This document shows, piece after piece, positions 42,520 through 51,756 of a stretch of 64,000 nt of DNA. Both the position numbers and the translations under genes were made by a program. Numbering within the stretch: the first letter of the stretch is position 1; each line of letters opens with the position of its first letter. The stretch lies in NCBI RefSeq assembly GCF_900184265.1, contig NZ_FXXA01000002.1:886734-950733 (forward strand), given 5' to 3'. Under the pieces are notes generated by a model that made no database searches, was not told the origin of the DNA, and saw only the letters and a list, made by a program, of their open reading frames with translations. The stretch comes from Eggerthella timonensis (GTDB taxonomy: Bacteria; Actinomycetota; Coriobacteriia; Coriobacteriales; Eggerthellaceae).

Positions 42520-43182
42520 ATGGGGTTTGATTTGTCCGCAGGCTGGCAGCAGGGTTTGCAGGTTGCGGCGTCGCGGGATGACCTGACGGCTTGCAACGAG
42601 GCGACGGCGGCGTACGGGCTGAGCCTCACGGAGGAGCAGATGGTCGGTCTCGCCGAGCGCCGGCACGAAGCGCTTCGGGCGACAGGGCGCGTGGAGTTCG
42701 GGCGCGGGGCGTTGCGCGACATCGTCGCGGCGTTTCGCGATTCGCCGTACCTGCTTCAGGAGACGTATGCCGAGACGCTCGCGGACGTGCAGGATGCGTT
42801 CTACCGCTACAAGGAGGAGGCTGAAACGTGCGGCGGGATATCCGACGACGAGTTGGTTTCCGCGTTGCGCACGGCGTTCGACGAGCGTGTGCACGGTGCG
42901 GTTGACGCGCTCGAGGGCGTGAAGCTGGCGGAGCTGCGCGCGCAGGTTGCGGGCCAGTTGGCGGGGGAGTACGACGAGACGACGCAGCGCGAGGCGGAGG
43001 AAGAGGAGAGCGATGACGAGGACGACGAACGACTGCACGACGAGTTCGACCGTGTGTTCGACGAAGAACGCCTCGGGCGACCCAGCAACGAATTCGCCGC
43101 GGAGTACTACGACGGCTACGACGAGCTGTACCGTATCGGATTCGACGCGAACAGCCGCATCGGAGGATCCTCGTTTCTGTGA
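42520..43182 (+). CDS. DUF6323-family protein with acidic C-terminal extension
   Basis: About 220 residues. Residues 1-150 match what I recall of DUF6323: YGLSLTEEQMVGLAERRHEALRATGRVEFGRGALRDIVAAFRDSPYLLQETYAETLADVQDAFYRYKEE, then ISDDELVSALRTAFDERVHGAVDALEG. A strongly acidic tail (EAEEEESDDEDDERLHDEFDRV and following) is added. The family has no known function and usually precedes a DUF6179 gene, as here. ATG 42520 has GGTAGGTGAT upstream; GTG 42511 and ATG 42514 are in frame. The TGA at 43180-43182 overlaps a GTG in a different frame; see the next gene. Confidence 0.72.
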   Translation: MGFDLSAGWQQGLQVAASRDDLTACNEATAAYGLSLTEEQMVGLAERRHEALRATGRVEFGRGALRDIVAAFRDSPYLLQETYAETLADVQDAFYRYKEEAETCGGISDDELVSALRTAFDERVHGAVDALEGVKLAELRAQVAGQLAGEYDETTQREAEEEESDDEDDERLHDEFDRVFDEERLGRPSNEFAAEYYDGYDELYRIGFDANSRIGGSSFL

Positions 43183-43258
43183 CGACGGTCGGGCGCTGCG
43201 CACGCGGCTCGACGATGCCGTCGACGTAGGCACGGCGTTTCAGGCGGAGGTGTGGGGC

Positions 43259-44080
43259 GTGCTGGCCAAGCAGGTGGCGTTGTTCACGATGGGCGAGAGC
43301 ACGTCCATTCCCGAGTACGACGCGCATCGCTTGTTGGAATCGGTGTGCTTCGTGCTGGGCGTGGACGCCGACGATCCCGACGAGGCGGCGATGCTCGACG
43401 TGCTCGAACAGGGTGCCGAGGAGGTGTTCGCGCGCAACCTGCATCGCATCGAAGAGCAGACGGCTCAGGTGGAAGGCCTGTGGAAGGACGTGTGTCTCAG
43501 CATGCCGCTGCTGGAGAGCGTCGCACTGCGGGATACGCTGGAAAGCCTGCGCGACTTCGGGGCGCGCTACGAGCCGCGATTCTTCGCGCACGAGGTTCCG
43601 GCCGACATCGACTATCCGCTCTGCCGTCCCATGCCGGAGGCGATGCAGGGCGTGGCGTACGTGACGGGGTACCTCGAACGGCTGCTGGCGGAATGCCGCT
43701 TCCTGCGGCGGTGCGATCTGGGGCGCTGCCAGGCGGTGCTGAGGCGCGTGCATCCGGCGTACGGCGAGCTCATCGTGAATCTGTTCGAGCCGGTGGCGAC
43801 GAATGCGGTGGGCTGCGCGCTCGCGGGCGTCGACGTGTGCGGTCTATGCGTTGGCGAAGGAGGTCGCGCGTGCATTGGCCGACTGCTGGCGGATCGCTCG
43901 GCAGCCGAGCGCAGGGAGCTGCTTGTTGGGGCGGCGGACCGGGCGTGCGACGCGCTGGGCCTGCGCGGCTCCGATGAGGAAGCGGCGCGGGAGCTTGTGC
44001 GCTGGGCCGCGGCCGACCTCGTGCCGCGTCTCGACAACGCGTTGAGGCACGGCTCGCTCGACGGGGTGTTCGTCTTGTAG
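43259..44080 (+). CDS. DUF6179-family protein, possible 5' frameshift
   Basis: Helical cytoplasmic protein, at least 273 residues, of the DUF6179 type that pairs with DUF6323 (from memory): LAKQVALFTMGESTSIPEYDAHRLLESVCFVLG, then CRPMPEAMQGVAYVTGYLERLLAECRFLRRCD and NLFEPVATNAVGCALAGVDVCGL. The start is unclear. Protein-like sequence in this frame runs back to about 43181 (DDGRALRTRLDDAVDVGTAF) without a start codon. GTG 43259 has GGAGG 8 nt upstream and is used here. A GTG at 43179 forms a classic GTGA overlap with the previous stop, but it leads to a stop at 43227 unless the frame shifts. Function unknown. Confidence 0.68.
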   Translation: MLAKQVALFTMGESTSIPEYDAHRLLESVCFVLGVDADDPDEAAMLDVLEQGAEEVFARNLHRIEEQTAQVEGLWKDVCLSMPLLESVALRDTLESLRDFGARYEPRFFAHEVPADIDYPLCRPMPEAMQGVAYVTGYLERLLAECRFLRRCDLGRCQAVLRRVHPAYGELIVNLFEPVATNAVGCALAGVDVCGLCVGEGGRACIGRLLADRSAAERRELLVGAADRACDALGLRGSDEEAARELVRWAAADLVPRLDNALRHGSLDGVFVL

Positions 44081-44108
44081 CGCAGGCTCACATCGAGCTA
44101 TCAAGTTT

Positions 44109-44148
44109 TTGAAATTCAAGAACATCTGTACTCATTTTATGCTATAAT
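44109..44148 (+). promoter_or_regulatory. Extended -10 promoter with palindrome, BRO-N gene
   Basis: TG-C-TATAAT (TATAAT 44143-44148) is an excellent extended -10. Just upstream are the palindrome TTGAA-A-TTCAA (44109-44119) and GAACATCTGTAC, a possible but imperfect LexA-type box (GAAC-N4-GTTC expected). Either could be an operator. Confidence 0.5.
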
Positions 44149-44224
44149 GGATCTACTGATAAAGCGGCGTTGTGCTCGGCCAGGCACCTCCAGTCCAAGA
44201 CGCCCAGGACGTAAGGAGGTGGCC

Positions 44225-45130
44225 ATGGCACCCATCCAATCTCTCAAGCTGTACGAGGATTCCCGCATTCGCGCTCTTTGGAACGAAGACGAGGAAGAGT
44301 GGTATTTCTCGGTGGTCGACGTTGTGGCGGTGCTGACTGAGAGCAGCAATCCTCGCAGGTATTGGAGCGACCTCAAACGTAAGCTGCAGGAGGAGGGAAG
44401 CGAAGTGTACGATAAAATCGTACACTTGAAAATGAAGGCGCCTGATGGCAAGCTTCGTGAAACCGATGTAGCTACGACGCCTCAGGTTCTCCGCATCGTC
44501 CAATCCATCCCCTCTCCGAAGGCCGAGCCCTTCAAGCTGTGGCTCGCCCAGGTTGGCGCCGAGCGCATCGAGGAAACCGTCGATCCTGAGCAGGGTATCG
44601 ACCGCGCGCTCGAGACGTATCTCAAAAAGGGCTACAGCCCTGAATGGGTGAACCAGCGCTTGCAGGCGATCTCGGTGCGCAAAGAGTTGACCGACGAGTG
44701 GCTCGAGCGCGGCGTATCGAAAGGGTCGGAGTTCGCCATCCTCACGGATGAGATTTCGAAAGCGTGGGCTGGCATGACCACACGCCAATACAAGAACCAT
44801 AAAGGCCTGTCGAAGGAGAACCTTCGAGACAACATGAGCACGCTCGAGCTGGTGCTCAACATGCTTGCCGAGGCGACGACGACGGAGCTGTCGAAAGTCG
44901 AAGAGCCTGACACGTTCGAGCAAAACAAGGAGGTTGCTCAGAGGGGCGGTTCCGTGGCGGGCAACGCGCGCGAGGAGATCGAGGCCCAGACTGGCAGGCC
45001 GGTCATCACGTCGAAGAATGCCCAAGACTTCAGGAGGGTTCTTGGCGATGTGATAGAGGCCGCGGCCGCAGAGCTGAGCGGCGAAGAGGATTCTCAGGAG
45101 GATGTCGCTGACGCGCCTTCGCGAGCCTGA
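44225..45130 (+). CDS. BRO-N domain protein (DinD-like)
   Basis: 301 residues. The N-terminal BRO-N domain (IQSLKLYEDSRIRALWNEDEEEWYFSVVDVVAVLTESSNPRRYWSDLKRKLQEEG, then DVATTPQVLRIVQSIPSPKAEPFKLWLAQVG) is of the DinD type. It continues into the shared C-terminal region with GVSKGSEFAILTDEISKAWAGMTTRQYKNHKGLSKENLRDNMSTLELVLNMLAEATT. E. coli DinD is damage-inducible and inhibits RecA, but many homologues are mobile-element genes of unknown role. The ATG at 44225 follows GTAAGGAGGTGGCC, an ideal site. A lower-GC upstream region with a strong promoter suggests acquisition. Confidence 0.88.
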   Translation: MAPIQSLKLYEDSRIRALWNEDEEEWYFSVVDVVAVLTESSNPRRYWSDLKRKLQEEGSEVYDKIVHLKMKAPDGKLRETDVATTPQVLRIVQSIPSPKAEPFKLWLAQVGAERIEETVDPEQGIDRALETYLKKGYSPEWVNQRLQAISVRKELTDEWLERGVSKGSEFAILTDEISKAWAGMTTRQYKNHKGLSKENLRDNMSTLELVLNMLAEATTTELSKVEEPDTFEQNKEVAQRGGSVAGNAREEIEAQTGRPVITSKNAQDFRRVLGDVIEAAAAELSGEEDSQEDVADAPSRA

Positions 45131-45447
45131 CGCGTCGGCCGGGGCGCTGCACCCGCGGTGGATAGCGGCGGTGAGCGGCGAAGGCCATGCGTCGCCTGCA
45201 CGTCGTCTCGGCGCCGATGATCGCTGCAGCACGGTGCTGGAAGTCCCCGCATCGGCAAAACCTTTCGCACCTTGATAATCGACCGTTCGCGAGCAAACGA
45301 GGTTCCGACCCTGTTTGTTTGCCGAGCGAAACGCTACGCCCGCAGCAAGGGGCGGGCGATCCGTGCCGTAACGTGATTGAATGGCGCATCTTTTAACCGA
45401 CAACGCCCGACGGTCTGGCGACCGGGGGCGGAGAAGGGAGTATGCGC
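45131..45447. other. Intergenic stretch with no recognised feature
   Basis: 317 nt between the BRO-N and MFS genes. I see a short GCAAAC/GTTTGC inverted repeat around 45294-45340 and no convincing gene, promoter or terminator. Confidence 0.5.
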
Positions 45448-46779
45448 ATGCGACAGCACATGACGAACGAAACGAGCGGTGAACGGCGTTCGCGCCGACT
45501 GCATCCGGCATGGCTCATCCTCATCGCTTGCTGCTTTCTGCAAGCGGGCGGCATGGGCACCATCAACAACGCGGCGGGCATCATGGTTCCCGCTGTGCTC
45601 GGCGATTTGCAGTTCTCGCAAGGGAGCTTCATGCTGTACTTCACGATTCAGGGTTTATGCATGACGGCAGCGCTCCCTGTGGCGGGCAAGTTGCTGTCGA
45701 AGGTAAGCATGCGCGTGCTCGTGAGCGTCGGCATGGTGGTGGCCGCTCTCGCGTTCGCGGCGATGGGCCAGTTCCATGCGGAATGGCAGTGGTATGTGGC
45801 CGGAGCGGTGCTGGGAACGGCCTCGGCGTTCGCGTTTCTGCTTCCGGCGCCTATCATGATCGGCAACTGGTTCAAGAAAAAGGCAGGCCTGGCGATGGGC
45901 ATCGCCATGGCCTGCTCGGGCATCGGCGGGGCGGTGATGAACCCGCTGGGTGGCGCGCTCATCCAATCGTTGGGCTGGAGGCCCACATACGCCGTGCTCG
46001 CCGTAATCGCTGCGGCGCTGGTGCTGCCGTTCTCGTTGCTGGTGATGAAGTACAAGCCCGCCGATCCGCGCGATGCGTACGGGGTGGGCGACGAGGAGAC
46101 GGCGACAGCCGACGCGAATGATGGAGAGTCCGAGGCTGCAGCGGGGGTTTCGGCGAAGCGTGCCGTGCGCTCGCTGGCGTTCGTGTGCGTGTTCCTGGTG
46201 GCGGGTTTCGTTGCGCTCGAAAGCGCGTTCTTGCAGCTGATGCCCACGTACGCGGGCACGGTAGGCCTCGCTGCCGTCGCCGCATTCCTTCCCTCGATCG
46301 CCATGATCAGCAACATCGTGGGAAAGCTCGTGTTGGGCTGGCTCACCGATGCGGTGGGTCCGCGGAACGCCACTTTGTGCGGATTCGGCGTGGGGGCGGC
46401 GGCGTTCGCCCTGTTCCTGGTTTCGAACGGAAACGTTGCGCTCGTCATGGCCGGTGCAGCGTTGTTCGGCGTGCTCACCTCGATGGTGACGGTGACCGTC
46501 CCGCTGCTCGTGCGCAGCGCATTCGGGTCGAAGGATTACGGTGCGCTGTTCTCGTACGTGAGCATCGGAACGTCGCTCGTCGGGTCGCTCGGCATATCGG
46601 TGTACGGATTCCTGTTCGATCGCTTCGGATCGTACGATCCGGGGCTGCTGCTCGGCATCGGGGCGAGCGTGGCAGGCGCGGCGCTGCTCGTGGTGGGCAT
46701 GGCTGCCGCGAAGCGCCTTTGGGCGCCGGTGTCCGGACGAGGCGGATCGAGCCTCGTGGACGAGGTGCCTGCGGCTTAG
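45448..46779 (+). CDS. MFS transporter (oxalate/formate antiporter-like)
   Basis: Twelve-helix major facilitator permease, 443 residues, with a central acidic cytoplasmic loop (DEETATADANDGESEAAAG). Features include a first helix with AGGMGTINNAAGIMVPAVLGDLQFSQGSFMLYFTIQGL, the loop GKLLSKVSMRVLVSVG, and NWFKKKAGLAMGIAMACSGIGGAVMNPLGG as in OFA-type carriers of small carboxylates. The substrate is unproven. ATG 45448 is preferred to 45442 because GGGAG is then 7 nt away; ATG 45460 is another option. It is convergent with the DUF2974 gene, with the two stop codons overlapping. Confidence 0.86.
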   Translation: MRQHMTNETSGERRSRRLHPAWLILIACCFLQAGGMGTINNAAGIMVPAVLGDLQFSQGSFMLYFTIQGLCMTAALPVAGKLLSKVSMRVLVSVGMVVAALAFAAMGQFHAEWQWYVAGAVLGTASAFAFLLPAPIMIGNWFKKKAGLAMGIAMACSGIGGAVMNPLGGALIQSLGWRPTYAVLAVIAAALVLPFSLLVMKYKPADPRDAYGVGDEETATADANDGESEAAAGVSAKRAVRSLAFVCVFLVAGFVALESAFLQLMPTYAGTVGLAAVAAFLPSIAMISNIVGKLVLGWLTDAVGPRNATLCGFGVGAAAFALFLVSNGNVALVMAGAALFGVLTSMVTVTVPLLVRSAFGSKDYGALFSYVSIGTSLVGSLGISVYGFLFDRFGSYDPGLLLGIGASVAGAALLVVGMAAAKRLWAPVSGRGGSSLVDEVPAA

Positions 46780-47945
46780 GAGCGCTCCTTCGGCTTGGGC
46801 GCGAACATGCCGAAGATACCCTGGGTAACGTGATGGGTGGCCAGCTCGGCGAGCGAGCCGAGGGCGCCGACGAGCGTGTCGCGCGCCGCGCCGTCGATGT
46901 TCTTCGCGGCCTCGCTGAGCAGGGTCACCGTTTTGGCTCCGCCGAAGAAGATTTCGGTGGCGTTTTGAGCCCCCGATGCCTCAATCGCTTTGAACAGCGC
47001 ATCGACGATTGCCGCGGCCTCATCGTCGGAATAACGCGCCAGCCACTCGGTGAGCAAGGCGTCGGTGAACTTCGCGTTGTCGGTAAGGTCGTCGAGGTAG
47101 GCGAAGTCGTCGCCGTTGATCTCCCAGGAGAACGGGCTGTGCTGCATGAGGCCTCGCTCGGTGCTGTGCACGACGCGCGGCTGCGTGTGCGACTCCATGA
47201 GCATCCCGATGATGGAATCTTGCGGCACGGTGCGATGGATGCGTCCGTCCAGCTTCTGCCAGTCGTCAAGTGAGAACGCGCCCGCCTTGAAGCCGGGGCC
47301 GTCGTGCGTGTAGACGCGCTCGATGCGCTCCTGCACAGGGGCGGGCGCGTGCAGCGCGGCGTACAGCGCGAGGTTGGCGCCCTTCGAATGGCCGCCCACG
47401 AACAAGCGTCGCGGCAGGTGCGGGGCGACGGCTTCAAGGTATCGTGCGGCTTGCTCTTGCGCGGGGACGGGCGCGGTGTAGGCCATGTTGAAGTTCTCGC
47501 GCCAGCCGGTGATGGACGTGTCGGTGCCGCGGAATCCCACGTAGGCGAACTCCTTTTTGTACACGAACGTCATGGCGGCGAACTGCGTCTGCCGCTCGAC
47601 GTCGAACAGGCTGAGGTAGTCGCGGATGACCATGCTACGGAATCGAGGACTGGCTGCGAGGGCGAGCATGTTCTCTTTCACGCGACCGGGAATGAGGCCT
47701 GAGAACATGTGCTCGTACCGCTCGGCTCGCAGCGCGTCGGTGAAGCGGGCGGGGCGTCCCGAAGGGGACAGCAGGTTCTTCACGACGGTTCCGAACGTCC
47801 TGAACGCCTTCCGCTCGCGCAGCGGCGGTACGATGCCCTCGGCACGAACCATGCAGAACTGTGAAAGCGTCGCCGAATCGATCGGGTTGAACGGTTTTTC
47901 CTCGAACGAGGCGAACTCGTTACCGAGGTAATCGAGGATGTTCAT
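46776..47945 (-). CDS. DUF2974 (Mbeg1-like) alpha/beta hydrolase
   Basis: 389 residues, lipase-like fold. The nucleophile elbow FVGGHSKGANLALYAAL (GHSKG, catalytic Ser), the preceding strand FAYVGFRGTDTSITGWRENFNMAY, and the later YTHDGPGFKAGAF and QDSIIGMLMESHTQPRVVHS (candidate Asp/His) are typical. Mbeg1-like proteins are cytoplasmic esterase-like proteins of unknown substrate. Its ATG overlaps the stop of the LuxR regulator gene by 4 nt, so the two are translationally coupled. The functional link is not clear. Confidence 0.87.
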   Translation of the reverse strand: MNILDYLGNEFASFEEKPFNPIDSATLSQFCMVRAEGIVPPLRERKAFRTFGTVVKNLLSPSGRPARFTDALRAERYEHMFSGLIPGRVKENMLALAASPRFRSMVIRDYLSLFDVERQTQFAAMTFVYKKEFAYVGFRGTDTSITGWRENFNMAYTAPVPAQEQAARYLEAVAPHLPRRLFVGGHSKGANLALYAALHAPAPVQERIERVYTHDGPGFKAGAFSLDDWQKLDGRIHRTVPQDSIIGMLMESHTQPRVVHSTERGLMQHSPFSWEINGDDFAYLDDLTDNAKFTDALLTEWLARYSDDEAAAIVDALFKAIEASGAQNATEIFFGGAKTVTLLSEAAKNIDGAARDTLVGALGSLAELATHHVTQGIFGMFAPKPKERS

Positions 47946-49453
47946 CGCGACGCTCCCGCCGTTTCCGGGTCTTCGGCGTCGATGAGCGCAAGCAACTCCT
48001 CTCGGGAGCCGATGCCCAGTTTCCCGTAAATGTGCCGCACATGGGTGCGTACCGTGTTCTCGGAAATGTAGAGCTTCTCGGCGACGTAGCCATGGTTGTA
48101 GCCGCGCCCCAGGTAGTACAGAACCTCACGTTCGCGCGGCGATAATCCGCGCTCGGCGGCAAGCGTGTCGCAACGGCGGTGGATGTACGTGCGCGAGTCG
48201 TCCGCTCCACGCGGCTCGGTGCGGCGGCCTTCGCGCTGCCGTGACCCCTGCGCGAACGAGATGGCGATGAGTGCCAGGTACACGGTGAGCATGACGAGGC
48301 AGATGGCGCGCCCGTCGGTGCCGATGAAGGCGATGCCGCACAGGCCGGCTACGAACGCGAACGCCAGCAGCACGAGGCAGGCGGGGAATACGAACGCGGC
48401 GGCGAGAGGCACGCTTCGGGCGGCGCTTGCCATGCTGCACCATATGGCCAGCGCGATCACGGCGAAGCTGGCCTGGGTGAGCACGTCGATGATGCCCGCG
48501 GTGATGTCGCTGTCGGTGCTGATCACCGGCAGCGCTAGCAGCAGGGCTACGGCGATCGGGTACACGGCTTGATTGAGCAGGCGCAGCGGCGACGAATCCG
48601 CTTTCCGCAGCACGATGAGCGCGACAACAACCGCCAACAGCGATGGGCCGATGAGCGATTTCCATGCGCCCAGCGGGTCGGGCAGGCGGGTCTGCTCGCT
48701 GGAGATGACAGGATCCCAGGTGAGCCCGAAGATGAAGCAGGTGATGCATGCTCCCACGAGAGGCATCCACAAGATAGCGAGCGCCTTGCGCAGTCGTGCG
48801 CGATGGTCTTCGCTTCCAGTGATCTCGGTATCGACGGTCTGCGATGCGGCAGGCTCCTCGAGAGTGCGCGCAACGAACAGCAGCGCGACGGAGGCTGCCA
48901 GCGAGCAGGCGATCATCGCCAATCCGACCGACGAGGGCGAAATCGGCTCGGCGGCGAAATGGACGATGGCTGCGAGCATAATGCCGAGCGCGCTGTTGAA
49001 CAGCAGGTTCTCGGGCTCGAGCCGTGCGAACACCGATCCCCAAGCTGCGGTGAGCATGGTGAGTCCTACCCCGAACGCCACGCCGAACACGGCAGGCTCG
49101 ATGAACGGCAACGGCAGCTGTGCGTACAGCGGCAGCACGAACTGCAAGCCGATCGCGGTGAGGCAGGCTCCCATCAGCACCGGCGCGGTGCGGGTGAGGT
49201 CGGGCGCGGGACGGTCGGCGCGTTTCGCGAGGAAAGCGAGCGCTGCCAGAACGACGCCGCAACCGAGCAGACCCCAGCCGGTGTACACCGCAAAGGGATG
49301 CAGCGAGAAGGCGACGTCCGTTTCCAGTGCGGGAAAGAACCGGATCGTGTTGAGAAACACGGAGAACAGCAGGCCGGCGCCCAGCAACGCAGGCCTGAAC
49401 GAGACGGACGATGATCGCGCCCGCCCTGAAACGTGTTGTTGTGCGCTTCCCAT
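47942..49453 (-). CDS. LuxR-type regulator with polytopic membrane domain
   Basis: 503 residues. About twelve membrane helices (residues ~15-420) precede a cytoplasmic LuxR-type helix-turn-helix at the C-terminus: GLSPREREVLYYLGRGYNHGYVAEKLYISENTVRTHVRHIYGKLGIGSREELLALI. This architecture is expanded in Eggerthella-type genomes and is usually encoded next to the enzyme genes it controls. The start at 49453 has AGGGGGG upstream; longer frames to 49801 run across the flavin reductase gene and lack a site. It is divergent from that reductase, its likely target, with a 12-bp palindrome (49603-49614) in the shared region. Confidence 0.9.
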   Translation of the reverse strand: MGSAQQHVSGRARSSSVSFRPALLGAGLLFSVFLNTIRFFPALETDVAFSLHPFAVYTGWGLLGCGVVLAALAFLAKRADRPAPDLTRTAPVLMGACLTAIGLQFVLPLYAQLPLPFIEPAVFGVAFGVGLTMLTAAWGSVFARLEPENLLFNSALGIMLAAIVHFAAEPISPSSVGLAMIACSLAASVALLFVARTLEEPAASQTVDTEITGSEDHRARLRKALAILWMPLVGACITCFIFGLTWDPVISSEQTRLPDPLGAWKSLIGPSLLAVVVALIVLRKADSSPLRLLNQAVYPIAVALLLALPVISTDSDITAGIIDVLTQASFAVIALAIWCSMASAARSVPLAAAFVFPACLVLLAFAFVAGLCGIAFIGTDGRAICLVMLTVYLALIAISFAQGSRQREGRRTEPRGADDSRTYIHRRCDTLAAERGLSPREREVLYYLGRGYNHGYVAEKLYISENTVRTHVRHIYGKLGIGSREELLALIDAEDPETAGASR

Positions 49454-49602
49454 GTCCCCCCTGCAACGCCTTGGCGTTTTCCCTCGTAGACAGCGCAAAT
49501 CACCAAATACAGCGATAGTGCGGTTCCGTGCGGCACCTCGGGCGAGCTTTGAAATCATCGCTTTCAGTGATGGCGGAACCCAAGCCTGCTCCGTTAGTGT
49601 AG

Positions 49603-49614
49603 CCGAACGTTCGG
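49603..49614. promoter_or_regulatory. Palindromic operator candidate between LuxR and flavin reductase genes
   Basis: CCGAACGTTCGG is a perfect 12-bp palindrome, 67 nt before the reductase start. It is a reasonable binding site for a dimeric LuxR output domain. Confidence 0.45.
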
Positions 49615-49680
49615 TGCCGCACAACAAACCTCGCGGTGACGAAACGGGAACACGGATATTTGATTGAAGGGAGCGGGAAC

Positions 49681-51624
49681 ATGGGAACCACCTCGAAGCA
49701 CAGCTGGTCGCGTCGCGATTTCTTGAAGGGGGCGGCCGCCGGCACGATGAGCGTCGCCGCGCTGGGCGCGCTGGGCGGATGCTCGCCGCAGCAGTCGGCA
49801 TCCACCGCCTCGGCAGCGGCGGCCGATGCCGGTGAAGCCGGCACGTACGACGTGATGCAGGAGCTGTCGACGTTCAACCGCGGTCAGAACGCCAGCGCGA
49901 AAGCGCCGACCACGCCCGAAGAATACATTGCCCTCAAGGGCGACGGCGTGCTGTCCGCTGGCGGCGGTTGCGAGCAGCTGGGCATTAAGCCAGCCGACTT
50001 CATGCTGAACAAGCCGGCGTGGTTGGGCGACGCTCCCGAGGTCAGCGACGTCGCCGACACCGAGGAGTGCGACGTGCTGGTCATCGGCGCGGGCAACGCG
50101 GGCACCGTGGCAGCGCTGCGCTGCCAGGAGGAGGGTGCGAACGTCTTCCTCGCCGAGATGCAGACGTACGACGAGTACGACGAATATGCCTGCGACATGG
50201 CCTGTTACAACTCGAAACTGTTCTTGGACAAGGGCACGCCCGAGATCGATACGACCGAGGTGTTCAACGAGTACATGCGCCTATCGCGCGGCCATGCGCA
50301 CCAGAAGATCGTGCGCGACTACGCCACGCGTTCGGGCGAGATGCTCGACTGGATGGTGGGGCACATTCCCACCGAGTACGTGGACAAGTACGCCAAAACC
50401 TCGAACTACAAGGGCAACGAAAACTTCAGCGGCGAGTGCTGCGGTCAGAAGTCGTGGCCTGCGATGACCCAGTGGCGCGATGAGGAGTCGAACATCAACA
50501 TGTGGCCGTTCGTCATTCGCTCGGTCCATGCGGCATTCGAGGATGCCGGCGGCACTATCAAGTGGGGCTACCAGGGCGTGGTGCTCGTGCAGGACGGCGA
50601 TGCGGTGACTGGTGCCATCTTCCAGGACGTCGATGGCGCGTACCACCAGATCAACGCGAAGGCGACCATCGTGGCGGCCGGCGATTTCGGCGGCAACCCC
50701 GACATGCGTCTCGACCTGTCCGACCAGATGCGCAACCTGGCTTGGTCGTTCGGCAGCGACCGTACCGACGCTACCGCCATCGGCGGCATGGGCCGCGACG
50801 GCTCCGGAATCCGCATGTGCATGTGGGCCGGCGGCACGATGGAAGGCGGTCCCCGCGCCGGTCAAGCCGCGGGCATCAACGGCGTGCCGGGCTTCGCGTT
50901 CGGCGGTGCGTGGCCGTGCTTCGGCAACGATGGCAAGCGTTTCATGAACGAGACCATGGTGAAGCACGGCTCCAACGGCTACCTCGACATGCTTCCCGCG
51001 GGTCAGCTGTTGGTGAACGTGACGGATGCCAACTGGGAGGAATACCTGTCCCACCAGGGGTACGGTCACGAGACGATGGACCGCAGCTCGGACTACATGG
51101 TAGAAGAAGTGCGCGAGAACATGGCGAACTACAAAACCGGCAAGGACGGTTTCGACGTGCGTGCTTTCGCCCGTTTCGGCAAAGAGTACTCCACGGTATA
51201 CGCGGCAGACACGCTCGAGGAGCTGGCCGAGATCGTCGGCTACACCGGAGAGGCCAAGGATAACTTCCTCGCCGAGGTGGCCCGTTACAACGAGCTGTGC
51301 GAGAAGGGGCACGACGACGATTGGGGCTGCGACCCGCAGAACCTGTTCCCCATCAAGGACGCGCCGTTCTTCGCCTCGTTCGGCACGACGGGCGGCAACC
51401 CCTCCGGCGGCCTGTGCCAGCACGCGGCCATCTGCACTGACGGGCGCTACCAGGTGCTCACCGGTGCGAAGGAGCCCATCGTGGGCCTGTACGCTGCGGG
51501 CAACACGTGCGGCCAGCGTTACGGCATCCAGTACGCCACGCCCACGGCCGGCAACAGCTGCGCCTCGGCGCTCACCTCGGGCTATTGCGCTGCGGAAAGC
51601 GTGATCGAAGACGTGAAGGCGTAG
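49681..51624 (+). CDS. Tat-exported FAD-dependent reductase (fumarate/urocanate reductase-like)
   Basis: 647 residues. The twin-arginine signal SRRDFLKGAAAGTMSVAALGALGGC ends in a lipobox-like Cys, so the enzyme is probably exported and lipid-anchored. The FAD-binding domain starts CDVLVIGAGNAGTVAALRCQEEGANVFLAE; later family motifs are IVAAGDFGGNPDMR, GKRFMNETM and GLYAAGNTCGQRYGIQYATPTAGNSCASALTSGY. There is no CxxCH, so electrons must come from a separate haem or quinol partner. Relatives in E. lenta reduce drugs and dietary compounds; the substrate here is unknown. ATG 49681 has GAAGGGAGCGGGAAC upstream. It is divergent from the LuxR regulator. Confidence 0.9.
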   Translation: MGTTSKHSWSRRDFLKGAAAGTMSVAALGALGGCSPQQSASTASAAAADAGEAGTYDVMQELSTFNRGQNASAKAPTTPEEYIALKGDGVLSAGGGCEQLGIKPADFMLNKPAWLGDAPEVSDVADTEECDVLVIGAGNAGTVAALRCQEEGANVFLAEMQTYDEYDEYACDMACYNSKLFLDKGTPEIDTTEVFNEYMRLSRGHAHQKIVRDYATRSGEMLDWMVGHIPTEYVDKYAKTSNYKGNENFSGECCGQKSWPAMTQWRDEESNINMWPFVIRSVHAAFEDAGGTIKWGYQGVVLVQDGDAVTGAIFQDVDGAYHQINAKATIVAAGDFGGNPDMRLDLSDQMRNLAWSFGSDRTDATAIGGMGRDGSGIRMCMWAGGTMEGGPRAGQAAGINGVPGFAFGGAWPCFGNDGKRFMNETMVKHGSNGYLDMLPAGQLLVNVTDANWEEYLSHQGYGHETMDRSSDYMVEEVRENMANYKTGKDGFDVRAFARFGKEYSTVYAADTLEELAEIVGYTGEAKDNFLAEVARYNELCEKGHDDDWGCDPQNLFPIKDAPFFASFGTTGGNPSGGLCQHAAICTDGRYQVLTGAKEPIVGLYAAGNTCGQRYGIQYATPTAGNSCASALTSGYCAAESVIEDVKA

Positions 51625-51756
51625 CCGCCGCATCAGCTGATTCGGGCCGGCTGGCGCACCCCTCCCTCCCTGATGCCAGTCGGCCCATGGCGCGCGGCGG
51701 TCGCTCTCGGGCGGTCGCCGCTTCGCACGAGAAGCGAAGAAAAGGAGCAACCCACC

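Noticed and set aside
49454-49801. Upstream extension of the LuxR regulator by about 115 residues
   Set aside because: The extension would cross the divergent promoter region and the start of the flavin reductase gene, lacks hydrophobic or domain character, and a good ribosome-binding site supports the start at 49453.
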